Shown: positions 6,976-13,319 of the stretch, piece by piece
How the letters are laid out: each line of letters starts with the position of its first letter
Numbering within the stretch: the stretch's first letter is position 1
DNA from: JAVBLV01 sp031553195
Lineage (GTDB): Bacteria > Bacteroidota > Bacteroidia > Bacteroidales > P3
DNA: 13,494 nucleotides
Assembly: GCA_031553195.1 (NCBI GenBank)
Contig: JAVBLV010000078.1
Coordinates: 1 to 13,494, forward strand
Direction of reading: 5' to 3'
The notes under the pieces: model-generated
What the model saw: the letters and a program-made list of their open reading frames with translations, nothing else
Told to the model about the DNA's origin: nothing
The model's database searches: none
Made by a program: the position numbers and the translations under genes

Positions 6976-7245
6976 TTATTGATCTAAGGAAGTATTCTGT
7001 GCTAAACGAAATAAATTGTCGGAAAAATGGGGGAAAGAGCATAATCGTATAGACTTTTGGCCTTCTGAAAGTTTGTCAGCTAAAATATTTCAGAGATAAT
7101 TGAGAAATTGTTTAGACGAATTTTCTATAGGTATTCTAAATCTTAATACTTCTCTGAATTTTAGTCCTTTAGTTTGATGAATTAAATTCCAATTGTAAGA
7201 GAGTCGTTTGTTTTTCAATGTCTTTTTCAGATTTAAGATGGCATC
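6976..7245 (-). pseudogene. Possible decayed coding fragment, unrecognised
   Basis: Read on the minus strand, 51 sense codons (7245-7093) are followed by one TGA (7090-7092) and then 37 sense codons to a TAA at 6976-6978. In DNA this AT-rich about six stops would be expected in 90 codons. There is no ATG start, and a stop lies just upstream of 7245. The translation (for example KLSEGQKSIRLCSFPHF, and GLKFREVLRFRIPIENSSKQ) is not one I recognise. It could be chance. Confidence 0.2.
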
Positions 7246-7250
7246 CTATT

Positions 7251-7282
7251 TTTGTTAGTCAAGTTTTTATTCAATAACTTTA
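7251..7282 (+). promoter_or_regulatory. Candidate Bacteroides-type promoter of the MORN-repeat/mnmA pair
   Basis: A TTTG (7251-7254) is followed after 20 bases by TAACTTTA (7275-7282), one base off the TAnnTTTG consensus. The spacing fits the -33/-7 pattern and places transcription start about a dozen bases before the ATG at 7301. Confidence 0.35.
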
Positions 7283-7300
7283 AGCCCAAAATTTAAGAAA

Positions 7301-8341
7301 ATGAACAAATTATTGAGTATACTCATTGCCGTATTACTTTCCGGCGCATGTATCGGCCAGGAAAAAACGAATCAAGTCGACGAACAGGGGAGGAAGCAGG
7401 GAAAATGGCAGAAATTTGATGTGAGCGGAACAAAAATCTACAATGGCGAATTTAAAGATGATTATGAAATTGGAGATTTTATTTTCTATTATCCTACGGG
7501 AAAACCCAAAGCCGTTCTAAGTTATTCAGACAAAGGAACGATTGCTAAAAGCAAAGTGTTCTACGAAGATGGCGCATTACTTTCGGAAGGCGCATATAAA
7601 AAAAAGAAAAAAGACGGAATATGGATTTATTATACAGAAAGTGGGTCCAGGATATCGCAAGAATCCTATAAAGAAGGAGTTAAAGATGGGGAATGGATTG
7701 TTTTCGACAATGATATTATCGTGGAAAAAACCATTTGGAAAAATGATATGAGGGAAGGAGTCTGGCATAAAAAATTTGAATACGGGTATTTATATGGAAC
7801 GTATAAAAATAATTTATTATCAGGAATTTATGAGGAATTTTATCATAGTAAAAAAATGAAAGTAAAGGGAGCCTATGAAAACGGGATGAAAATTGGAGAA
7901 TGGCGGTTTTTCGATCCTGAAGGCCGTTTGATTAAAACCGAGAAATGGAAAAATGATTTTCTCATTTCGTCGAGCATACTGTTAAATATGCCAGGTGAAG
8001 AATATTTTCAACGGGTCGATAGCATTGCCTATTTTTATTTATCTTCGAAAAACCTGGTCGTTGTCACGTTAAAAGGAGAAAAAATAACTTGCTCGAACCC
8101 CATTGATAATTTTGTCGAGAATGTTGAAATTTCTTCTTTCATGGTGGTCAATTGGGAGAAAAAATTCTATGCCCGTTATAGCTGCATAAAAAATGTTGAA
8201 AAGGATCCCAGCGGCAAAAAATTAACCGTAACTCTGGAACCTAAAACAGACTTCATCCTATATGCCGACGAAGAAGCGGCCAAAGGATTAAAATCTTATT
8301 TTTTTAATGATCCGGAAGAAGAGAGTCCTCGTCGGCGTTAG
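7301..8341 (+). CDS. Exported MORN/YwqK-repeat protein
   Basis: A 346-residue protein. Residues 1-20 form a hydrophobic Sec signal (MNKLLSILIAVLLSGACIGQ); the cysteine at 17 lacks a canonical lipobox, so cleavage by signal peptidase I near Q20 is more likely than lipidation. Residues 34-215 hold about seven MORN-2/YwqK-like repeats, each with a G-x-W/F/Y core: GKWQKF 34, GDFIFY 58, GIWIYY 106, GEWIVF 130, GVWHKK 153, GIYEEF 175, GEWRFF 199. Databases often label such proteins YwqK family antitoxins, but no toxin is adjacent and I would not infer that role. The C-terminal third (about 225-346) is unrecognised. A lysine run at 100-104 is encoded by an A8-G-A6 tract (7598-7612), a slippage-prone site. 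The last 35 bases overlap mnmA in another frame, so the pair is probably co-translated. Confidence 0.75.
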   Translation: MNKLLSILIAVLLSGACIGQEKTNQVDEQGRKQGKWQKFDVSGTKIYNGEFKDDYEIGDFIFYYPTGKPKAVLSYSDKGTIAKSKVFYEDGALLSEGAYKKKKKDGIWIYYTESGSRISQESYKEGVKDGEWIVFDNDIIVEKTIWKNDMREGVWHKKFEYGYLYGTYKNNLLSGIYEEFYHSKKMKVKGAYENGMKIGEWRFFDPEGRLIKTEKWKNDFLISSSILLNMPGEEYFQRVDSIAYFYLSSKNLVVVTLKGEKITCSNPIDNFVENVEISSFMVVNWEKKFYARYSCIKNVEKDPSGKKLTVTLEPKTDFILYADEEAAKGLKSYFFNDPEEESPRRR

Positions 8342-9404
8342 CGGAGGCGTAGATAGTCTTGCTGCCGCCCTTTTACTACAGGAACAGGGATTTGAGGTGA
8401 GTTGTGTTACATTTGTTTCCTGGAATAAAGAAACCGAAGGCGTTTATATTCCTCCTTCCAAGGCAGATCCTGAAGAAGCCGCGATTAAAACGGCGGAACT
8501 TTGTCGAGAAAACGGGTTTAATCATTATTTGCTGCCGCTTGCCAAAGAGTTTGATGAAAAGGTAATACAATATTTCATTTCGGAATATCTTTCGGGAAGA
8601 ACGCCTAACATTTGTTCTCACTGCAATCGATTTTTTAAATTCGAACAATTACAAATAGCCGCCAGGAAATTTAATTGCGAATACATTGCGACCGGCCATT
8701 ATGCAAATATCCGGAAGGAAAACGAAAGATATGTTATTTCCCGCTCTTTCGACGATTGGAAAGATCAATCCTACATGTTGTGGCAACTTCCGCAAAACAT
8801 TCTGAAAATGTGTATATTACCACTTGGAAATACATTGAAAGCAGAAGTAAAGGAGTATGTAAAAAAACAAGGATTTCCGGAACAAGCCGATCAGAATGAG
8901 AGCTTTAATATTTGTTTTATCCCGGATAATAATTACAAAGAATTTTTATGCAGGAGAATCCGTTCTTTGGAAGAGATTCTTAAAAATGGAGAACTCTTGA
9001 ATACCAATGGGGAAAAAATCGGCGTTCATGATGGATTTCCATTCTATACGATAGGCCAATCTAAAAACTTAATTACCGGAAATTCTTCAAAATTATATGT
9101 GAAAGAAGTGATTCCCCATAAAAATCGATTAATATTATCCTCTAAAGACGAGGTTTTTTCTAGCGTAATTCATATTCATAAAATAAATTTTATAAAATAT
9201 GGAAATCTGCAAGGACGTTTTTCATTTTGGGTTAGAATAAGAGGAAAAGACCACGGAACTCAGGCAGATGTATGCTTTGATGAGGACGGAGAAGCCATTG
9301 TTTATTTTTCGCAACCGGCGTTTGCTCCTGCCGTTGGACAATCTGCCGTGTTTTATGAAGGGGATGACGTAGTTTGCGGAGGAGTTATATGCAGAATAAA
9401 TTAA
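8307..9404 (+). CDS. mnmA: tRNA-specific 2-thiouridylase
   Basis: A 365-residue protein of normal family length that adds sulfur to U34 of tRNA-Lys, -Glu and -Gln (EC 2.8.1.13), using ATP to adenylate the base and a persulfide relay for sulfur. The PP-loop SGGVDS is at 12-17. The first catalytic cysteine is C106 in TPNICSHCNRFFKF, and the second is C203 in FNICFIPDNNY. IATGHYANI (127-135) and KDQSYML (152-158) are further family blocks, and the C-terminal beta-barrel ends in GGVICRIN. ATG at 8307 places the PP-loop where it should be, so the 35-base overlap with the upstream MORN-repeat gene is real rather than a misplaced start. In the PP-loop region Leu18 stands where many members have Ser. 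Bacteroidota often have two MnmA paralogues and I cannot tell which this is. Confidence 0.95.
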   Translation: MIRKKRVLVGVSGGVDSLAAALLLQEQGFEVSCVTFVSWNKETEGVYIPPSKADPEEAAIKTAELCRENGFNHYLLPLAKEFDEKVIQYFISEYLSGRTPNICSHCNRFFKFEQLQIAARKFNCEYIATGHYANIRKENERYVISRSFDDWKDQSYMLWQLPQNILKMCILPLGNTLKAEVKEYVKKQGFPEQADQNESFNICFIPDNNYKEFLCRRIRSLEEILKNGELLNTNGEKIGVHDGFPFYTIGQSKNLITGNSSKLYVKEVIPHKNRLILSSKDEVFSSVIHIHKINFIKYGNLQGRFSFWVRIRGKDHGTQADVCFDEDGEAIVYFSQPAFAPAVGQSAVFYEGDDVVCGGVICRIN

Positions 9405-9452
9405 CCCGTTTTTTGTTTGGAAATTACTCAAATGCCTTTTAATAAGCCGTAA

Positions 9453-9468
9453 ACGAAATTTATTTCGT
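9453..9468. promoter_or_regulatory. Perfect small palindrome abutting the ruvX -7 box
   Basis: acgaaat (9453-9459) and atttcgt (9462-9468) are a perfect 7-base inverted repeat around a tt centre, and its last base is the first base of the -7 box. The position would suit an operator, but short AT-rich palindromes also occur by chance. Confidence 0.3.
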
Positions 9469-9475
9469 AATTTTG
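9468..9475 (+). promoter_or_regulatory. Bacteroides-type -7 box of ruvX
   Basis: TAATTTTG followed by C matches the TAnnTTTG consensus exactly. It lies 15 bases before the ruvX ATG at 9491, implying a very short leader. No clear TTTG -33 box is seen at the usual spacing. Confidence 0.55.
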
Positions 9476-9490
9476 CACAAATGATTTCAG

Positions 9491-9907
9491 ATGGGACGTA
9501 TATTGGCTATCGATTATGGTAAAAAACGCGTTGGCTTGGCATGCACCGATAATTGCAAAATAATAGCTACCGGTTTGGCGACAGTTCCCGCAAACGATAT
9601 TTTTTCCTTTTTGAAGGAATATCTTTTAAAAGAAAATGTCGAATGTTTTGTAGTAGGAGAAGCCAAACAACTGGATAACACGCCTTCGGAATCTGCAAAA
9701 TTAATAGAAGTCTTTGTCCGGCAGTTGAGGAAAACATTTCCCGAAATTCCAATTCAAAGGATAGATGAACGTTATACTTCTAAAATAGCGTTTCAGAGTA
9801 TGATTGACAGCGGATTGAAAAAGAAGCAAAGGCAGGACAAGGCGTTGATAGATACGATTAGCGCTACTATTCTGTTGCAAACCTATTTGGAAATTACAAG
9901 TTGTTAA
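9491..9907 (+). CDS. ruvX: Putative pre-16S rRNA nuclease / Holliday junction resolvase-like RuvX (YqgF)
   Basis: A 138-residue protein, full length for the RNase H-like YqgF/RuvX family, which in E. coli acts in 5' maturation of 16S rRNA. It begins MGRILAIDYGKKRVGLACTD, the family signature with the first acidic active-site residue at D8. IDERYTSK (91-98) supplies the next acidic pair, and DKALIDTISATILLQ (116-130) supplies the last at D121. VGEAKQLDNTPSE (54-66) corresponds to the usual VGLPxxLDG-type loop with Glu in place of Leu. ATG at 9491 gives the standard start; an ATG at 9481 is out of frame. Next comes def after about 80 bases, with a weak hairpin cctttgc/gcaaaagg (9908-9925) between. 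The neighbouring def fits the conserved Bacteroidales order. Confidence 0.93.
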   Translation: MGRILAIDYGKKRVGLACTDNCKIIATGLATVPANDIFSFLKEYLLKENVECFVVGEAKQLDNTPSESAKLIEVFVRQLRKTFPEIPIQRIDERYTSKIAFQSMIDSGLKKKQRQDKALIDTISATILLQTYLEITSC

Positions 9908-9990
9908 CCTTTGCAAAGCAAAAGGAATACAATTTGCAACAGCAAAAGACGATCAATCGTTAATCAACAATGTTGAAAAATAATATACAT

Positions 9991-10548
9991 ATGATTATAC
10001 CTATTGTTGCCTTCGGACATCCGGTTTTGAAGAAGAAGGCATTGCCTATCGAAAATAATTATCCTGATTTGCAGGAGTTAATAACTAACATGTTTGAAAC
10101 CATGTATGCGGCGAACGGAGTCGGTTTGGCTGCTCCTCAAATAGATTTATCCATTCGTTTGATTGTAATCGACGGTTCCGCATTGAGTAAGGATTATCCG
10201 GAGACGGATGGATTTAAGAAAGTTTTTATTAATCCGGAAATACTCGAAGAATCGGGCGAAAATCGTCTTTATAACGAAGGTTGCTTGAGCGTTCCGGAAA
10301 TCCATGAAGACGTTTCCCGGAAAGAAAGGGTTAAACTTCGTTATTTTGATGAAACTTTCGCAGAACGAATAGAAGAATTTCACGGAATGCGCGCACGGAT
10401 TATTCAGCATGAATACGATCATTTGGAGGGAAAAGTATTTATCGATAGACTGAGTCCGCTCCGGAGGACTTTGTTGAAGAAACGTTTGTCCGATATTGCG
10501 CAAGGGAAAAAAACAGGCGCCTACAAAATGCGTTTTGCGAAGAAATAA
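9991..10548 (+). CDS. def: Peptide deformylase
   Basis: A 185-residue metalloenzyme (EC 3.5.1.88) that removes the formyl group from nascent proteins at the ribosome. All three family motifs are intact: GVGLAAPQ (43-50), EGCLS (96-100, metal ligand C98) and QHEYDHLEG (139-147, metal ligands H140 and H144, catalytic E141). An ATG at 9970 would add seven residues. I chose 9991 because MIIPIVAFGHPVLKK matches the usual N-terminus (MxxxIVxxGxPVLRK). Neither start has a Shine-Dalgarno. The insertion around residues 63-75 (SALSKDYPETDGFKK) between motifs I and II is typical of Bacteroidota forms. It probably shares a transcript with ruvX. The C-terminal tail is basic. Confidence 0.95.
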   Translation: MIIPIVAFGHPVLKKKALPIENNYPDLQELITNMFETMYAANGVGLAAPQIDLSIRLIVIDGSALSKDYPETDGFKKVFINPEILEESGENRLYNEGCLSVPEIHEDVSRKERVKLRYFDETFAERIEEFHGMRARIIQHEYDHLEGKVFIDRLSPLRRTLLKKRLSDIAQGKKTGAYKMRFAKK

Positions 10549-10627
10549 AGTTAATGAAATAGGCAAAGGCAAAGAATGGAAAATGTGAATAAGGGAATGG
10601 AAAATTCCTGAATTGAGCGTTTGTAAT

Positions 10628-10740
10628 GTTTAAAAGTTTATAAAGTTAGAAGGAGAATTGAGAATTAGCAACGAATAACTAGCGATGAGTAATTAGCAAT
10701 GAGCAATGAAAGACGATATTTAGCTTTATAAACTTTAAAC
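10628..10740. repeat. Inverted repeat enclosing tandem repeats
   Basis: gtttaaaagtttataaag (10628-10645) pairs with ctttataaactttaaac (10724-10740) with a single one-base gap, leaving a loop of about 78 bases. The loop contains the 14-base tandem units at 10662-10703. A related string, aactttaaaccgataag, recurs downstream of the TPR gene around 11485-11501 and resembles aactttaaacgataag just right of this element. Confidence 0.65.
10662..10703. repeat. Three 14-base tandem repeats
   Basis: The units are gaattagcaacgaa, taactagcgatgag and taattagcaatgag. The last two differ at two positions, and a partial fourth unit (caatga) follows. This is minisatellite-like intergenic DNA with no known role. 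Confidence 0.7.
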
Positions 10741-10943
10741 GATAAGCTATAAACCATTTTATTCAGTTATTCGATAATTCAATTATTCAATAAAATCAAC
10801 CATTTTCAACTAAAGAGTTTGACAAAATTTAAGAAGTAAACGGAAGAAATAATCACAGGCTTCTCAGTACGCCGGCAGAAAGAGCAATGTTGGCGTCAGC
10901 AAAAGTCCCCTTTGGGGATTAGGGGCCTATAAATCTAAAACAT

Positions 10944-11486
10944 ATGAGAAAAAGAAGTTTTACCTGTTTAATGACGTTAATCATAAGCGCATGTTGCATT
11001 ATTGCTTGTTCTCCCTCCAAAAATAAACGGATTGAGTCTATAAATACTTATGAATCAAAATTGCTGAATGCAGGACAATCGATTAAAAAAGAACAATACG
11101 ACAGCCTGCTTAATATGTTCGAATCGTTTGCCAAAGATTTTCCGAAAGATTCGTTGGCGCCGGGTTATTTATACAAGGCTTCCAGTTTATATGTATATGC
11201 GCGCAACAATGTTGATAAATCGATTGAATTATTGGATAAAATCATTTCCGAATATCCCGATTTCAAAGGAGTTTCGGAGTGTTATTTTTATAAAGGATTC
11301 GTTTACGAATCGGCCAATAGAGTAGATGAAGCGCATAAAGCTTATCAAGCATTTATAGAAAAATACCCGGATCATTATTTAGCCAAAGACGCTCAATTCC
11401 AAATGCAAAATCTGGGAACAGATCCTTTGGAATTGGTTAAACGTTTTGAGGCTGCGGATTCGACGAATAATATTGCAAATAAGTAA
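10944..11486 (+). CDS. TPR-like outer-membrane or periplasmic lipoprotein
   Basis: A 180-residue protein beginning MRKRSFTCLM, with a hydrophobic stretch and a lipobox CIIAC, so lipidation at C22 is likely (residues -3 to +1: I-I-A-C), followed by SPSKNK. The mature part consists of helical hairpins with TPR-like features: an FAKDFPKDSLAPGYLYKA block near 67-84, IISEYPDFKG near 105-114, and YQAFIEKYPDHYLAKDAQF near 138-156. The repeated 'xYPDxxxA' pattern recalls BamD/YbgF-type repeat proteins. Its partner is unknown. In Bacteroidales, as I recall, a TPR protein gene like this sits after def and before thrS; here the next gene is the CBS protein instead. ATG at 10944 is the only sensible start for the signal peptide. 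Confidence 0.8.
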   Translation: MRKRSFTCLMTLIISACCIIACSPSKNKRIESINTYESKLLNAGQSIKKEQYDSLLNMFESFAKDFPKDSLAPGYLYKASSLYVYARNNVDKSIELLDKIISEYPDFKGVSECYFYKGFVYESANRVDEAHKAYQAFIEKYPDHYLAKDAQFQMQNLGTDPLELVKRFEAADSTNNIANK

Positions 11487-11595
11487 CTTTAAACCGATAA
11501 GTTTACGGAGAACTGTTCGAGAGAGGAAGACAAATCCCCTTTCAATTTCCTTTGAGAAGATTATGGTTCTTTAAGTATACATAAATCCGAATATA

Positions 11596-12900
11596 ATGAT
11601 ATTCAGTTTGCTTGTTTCTGTTTTGCTTATCCTGCTTAACGGTTTTTTTGTAGCGGCAGAATTCGCCATTGTAAAAGTCCGCGTATCCCAAATAGAAATT
11701 TATACGGAAAAGGGAAGTTTTACGCGTAAGGTCGCTTTACATATAACGCGTAATTTAGATGCGTACTTAGCTGCAACGCAATTAGGAATAACCATTGCCA
11801 GTATCGGATTAGGCTGGGTTGCCGAAGGCGCTTTTGCCGAAATTATCGGGCATTTCTTTGATTATATCGGACTTAGCCTGAGTTCTGCCTTGATACATAA
11901 AATAACGTTTCTTTTTGCTTTTGGTTTGGTTACTTTACTTCACGTTGTATTCGGGGAGTTGGCTCCTAAGTCGTTGTCTATCCGTTATCCGTTAAAGGTT
12001 ACCATGTTTACGGCAGTTCCTCTGCGCGTTTTTTATTTTGTTTTCATGCCCTTCATTTGGTTGTTTAACGGGTTTGCAAATCTGATATTGAGAATGCTGG
12101 GTATTAAAACAATGCATGAACATGAAACCCATTCCGAAGAAGAGATTCGTTTATTGATTGGAGAAAGCAAGGAGGGAGGCAAAATCGACGCCAACGAATA
12201 TGAATTAATCCAAAATGTATTTGATTTTGATAATTGCACGGTAAAGCAAATTCTTACTCCGAGAATTCAAATATATGCGGTTCCCATAGAAACGCCGATT
12301 AACGAAATGATTAAAAGGGCGATAGAAGAAGAATTTTCCAGAATTCCCGTATATGAAAATTCTATTGATAATATCAAAGGAATTGTCCATTCGAAAGATT
12401 TGCTGAAATTAATCGGTAATTCTGAAGGGAAATCGTTGCAGGATATTATGAGAGAACCGTACTTCGTTTTTTCTAATAAACGGATTGTGAATCTATTACG
12501 GGAATTTCAAAAAACCAAAAAGCAAATGGCCATTGTTGTAGATGAATACGGGGGAACATTAGGTTTGGTAACGTTAGAAGATATTGTTGAGGAACTGGTG
12601 GGCGATATTAATGATGAATTCGATAACGAAGTGCATATTGTTGAAAAAACAAACGAAAATGAATTTGTAGTGCATGCTCAATCCTCTATTCCTGAAATAA
12701 ATAAAGAACTTCCCTATCCTTTACCCTTGGGGAATGATTATAAAACGCTCTCAGGCTTGTTAGTCATGTTGTTGGGAAGAGTCCCGGAAATTGGCGATCA
12801 AATTTTATTAGACCATTATACAGCAACAATTATCAAAAAGAATCGCTTTACGATTACCCACGTTAAATTAACGGTAACCGATAATACCACCGAAAAATGA
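11596..12900 (+). CDS. CNNM/CBS-domain membrane protein of the HlyC/CorC (hemolysin-related) family
   Basis: A 434-residue protein in three parts. Residues 1-170 are a DUF21/CNNM transmembrane domain with hydrophobic helices about 1-26, 58-80, 100-119 and 134-168, and the conserved GELAPK motif at 120-125. Residues about 205-340 are a CBS pair (ILTPRIQIYAVP at 219-230, FSRIPVYE at 247-254, KGIVHSKDLL at 261-270, VVDEYGGTLGLVTLEDI at 314-330). Residues 345-425 are the CorC/HlyC C-terminal domain. Family members are linked to magnesium or cobalt homeostasis; the hemolysin name is historical and implies no toxin. Length and motifs are complete. It starts with ATG at 11596, with the first helix following directly. 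The gap to the TPR gene is 109 bases without a clear hairpin, so co-transcription is possible but unproven. Confidence 0.92.
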   Translation: MIFSLLVSVLLILLNGFFVAAEFAIVKVRVSQIEIYTEKGSFTRKVALHITRNLDAYLAATQLGITIASIGLGWVAEGAFAEIIGHFFDYIGLSLSSALIHKITFLFAFGLVTLLHVVFGELAPKSLSIRYPLKVTMFTAVPLRVFYFVFMPFIWLFNGFANLILRMLGIKTMHEHETHSEEEIRLLIGESKEGGKIDANEYELIQNVFDFDNCTVKQILTPRIQIYAVPIETPINEMIKRAIEEEFSRIPVYENSIDNIKGIVHSKDLLKLIGNSEGKSLQDIMREPYFVFSNKRIVNLLREFQKTKKQMAIVVDEYGGTLGLVTLEDIVEELVGDINDEFDNEVHIVEKTNENEFVVHAQSSIPEINKELPYPLPLGNDYKTLSGLLVMLLGRVPEIGDQILLDHYTATIIKKNRFTITHVKLTVTDNTTEK

Positions 12901-12951
12901 AATCCCGATTTTTCGAAATAGCAAGAATACATAAATTTTAAAAAATCATTC

Positions 12952-13113
12952 AGAGGTTGTCTAAATTTTTATGGAAAAGATTTTGATAGATAAAAATAGC
13001 GAGTTTGCAGGCGGGATTTTTCAAGAATAGTAGCGCTATTTGGTAAAAATTCCGACAAAAAATTGCATTTTTAGACTCAAAATACTTCATAGAAAAATTT
13101 TTAGACAACCTCT
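12952..13113. mobile_element. MITE-like element with terminal inverted repeats
   Basis: The left end agaggttgtctaaa (12952-12965) is matched in inverted orientation at the right end (tagacaacctct, to 13113). With a two-base gap the pairing continues through aattttt on both sides, giving about 20 paired bases. The whole is about 162 bases and non-coding. Its interior also carries an inverted pair, aaatagcg and cgctattt (about 12994-13041). Size, inverted ends and lack of coding capacity fit a miniature inverted-repeat element or a large bidirectional hairpin. I could not identify a clear target-site duplication. Confidence 0.55.
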
Positions 13114-13224
13114 CAGAAGTCTTCTTTTCTACAAAAGTCGAGGAGAAGCTATAATGTCATCTACTTAATTCCAGAAATATTTTGCTCTTTGTGTAAGATC
13201 TTTATACTTTTCTGAAGTTAATGC

Positions 13225-13266
13225 GGATCAGTGGAGAACCAAAATAATGGATCAGTGTAAAAATAG
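13225..13266 (+). repeat. IS21-like end repeat, copy B
   Basis: Direct-oriented partner of copy A at 416-470. The first 14 bases (13225-13238) and last 24 bases (13243-13266) are identical to copy A. The middle is reduced to four bases, so this copy has two ggatcagtg units rather than three units. No transposase gene follows before the window ends. Confidence 0.55.
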
Positions 13267-13285
13267 GCGCCGATATTTTCTTTCT

Positions 13286-13311
13286 ATTCTTTTTGGAGCC
13301 TCAAAAAGAAT
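13286..13311. repeat. Short perfect hairpin
   Basis: attctttttg (13286-13295) and caaaaagaat (13302-13311) form a 10-base perfect stem with a gagcct loop. It could act as a weak terminator or be part of the surrounding mobile-element relic. Confidence 0.5.
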
Positions 13312-13319
13312 CAAAAACG

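Larger units (their letters stand above)
6493..7300. other. Long AT-rich spacer between hydC and the MORN-repeat gene
   Basis: This 808-base divergent spacer has no convincing intact gene. It contains the hyd promoter box (6550-6557), an alternating TA tract (6588-6600), a plus-strand frame of 35 codons at 6862-6969, and a minus-strand frame open from 7245 to 6976 except for one TGA at 7090-7092. That frame has protein-like composition but no start, so it may be a decayed gene. A candidate promoter for the MORN-repeat gene ends it (7251-7282). The size is unusual compared with the other gaps here. Confidence 0.5.
10549..10943. other. Repeat-rich spacer between def and the TPR lipoprotein gene
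   Basis: No coding region is visible in these 395 bases. They hold a long inverted repeat (10628-10645 with 10724-10740), three 14-base tandem units (10662-10703) inside its loop, and a short tcccc/gggga hairpin (10906-10918) followed by aggggcc just before the next gene. No clear promoter box was found. Confidence 0.55.

Noticed and set aside
7301..8341. Toxin-antitoxin system suggested by the YwqK antitoxin label of MORN-repeat proteins
   Set aside because: The protein has an export signal and no adjacent small toxin-like gene; the neighbour is mnmA. The label comes from database naming, not evidence.
9908..9925. Hairpin cctttgc/gcaaaagg as a terminator between ruvX and def
   Set aside because: The stem is short with a bulge, and there is no T run after it. 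At best it is a weak attenuating structure, so I did not list it as a terminator.
10147..10572. 141-codon minus-strand frame opposite def
   Set aside because: It is antisense to all the peptide deformylase motifs and is best explained as a shadow.
416..13266. Composite transposon spanning the whole window
   Set aside because: The bracketing repeats are short solo ends without transposase, and the cargo would be ordinary conserved chromosomal genes.
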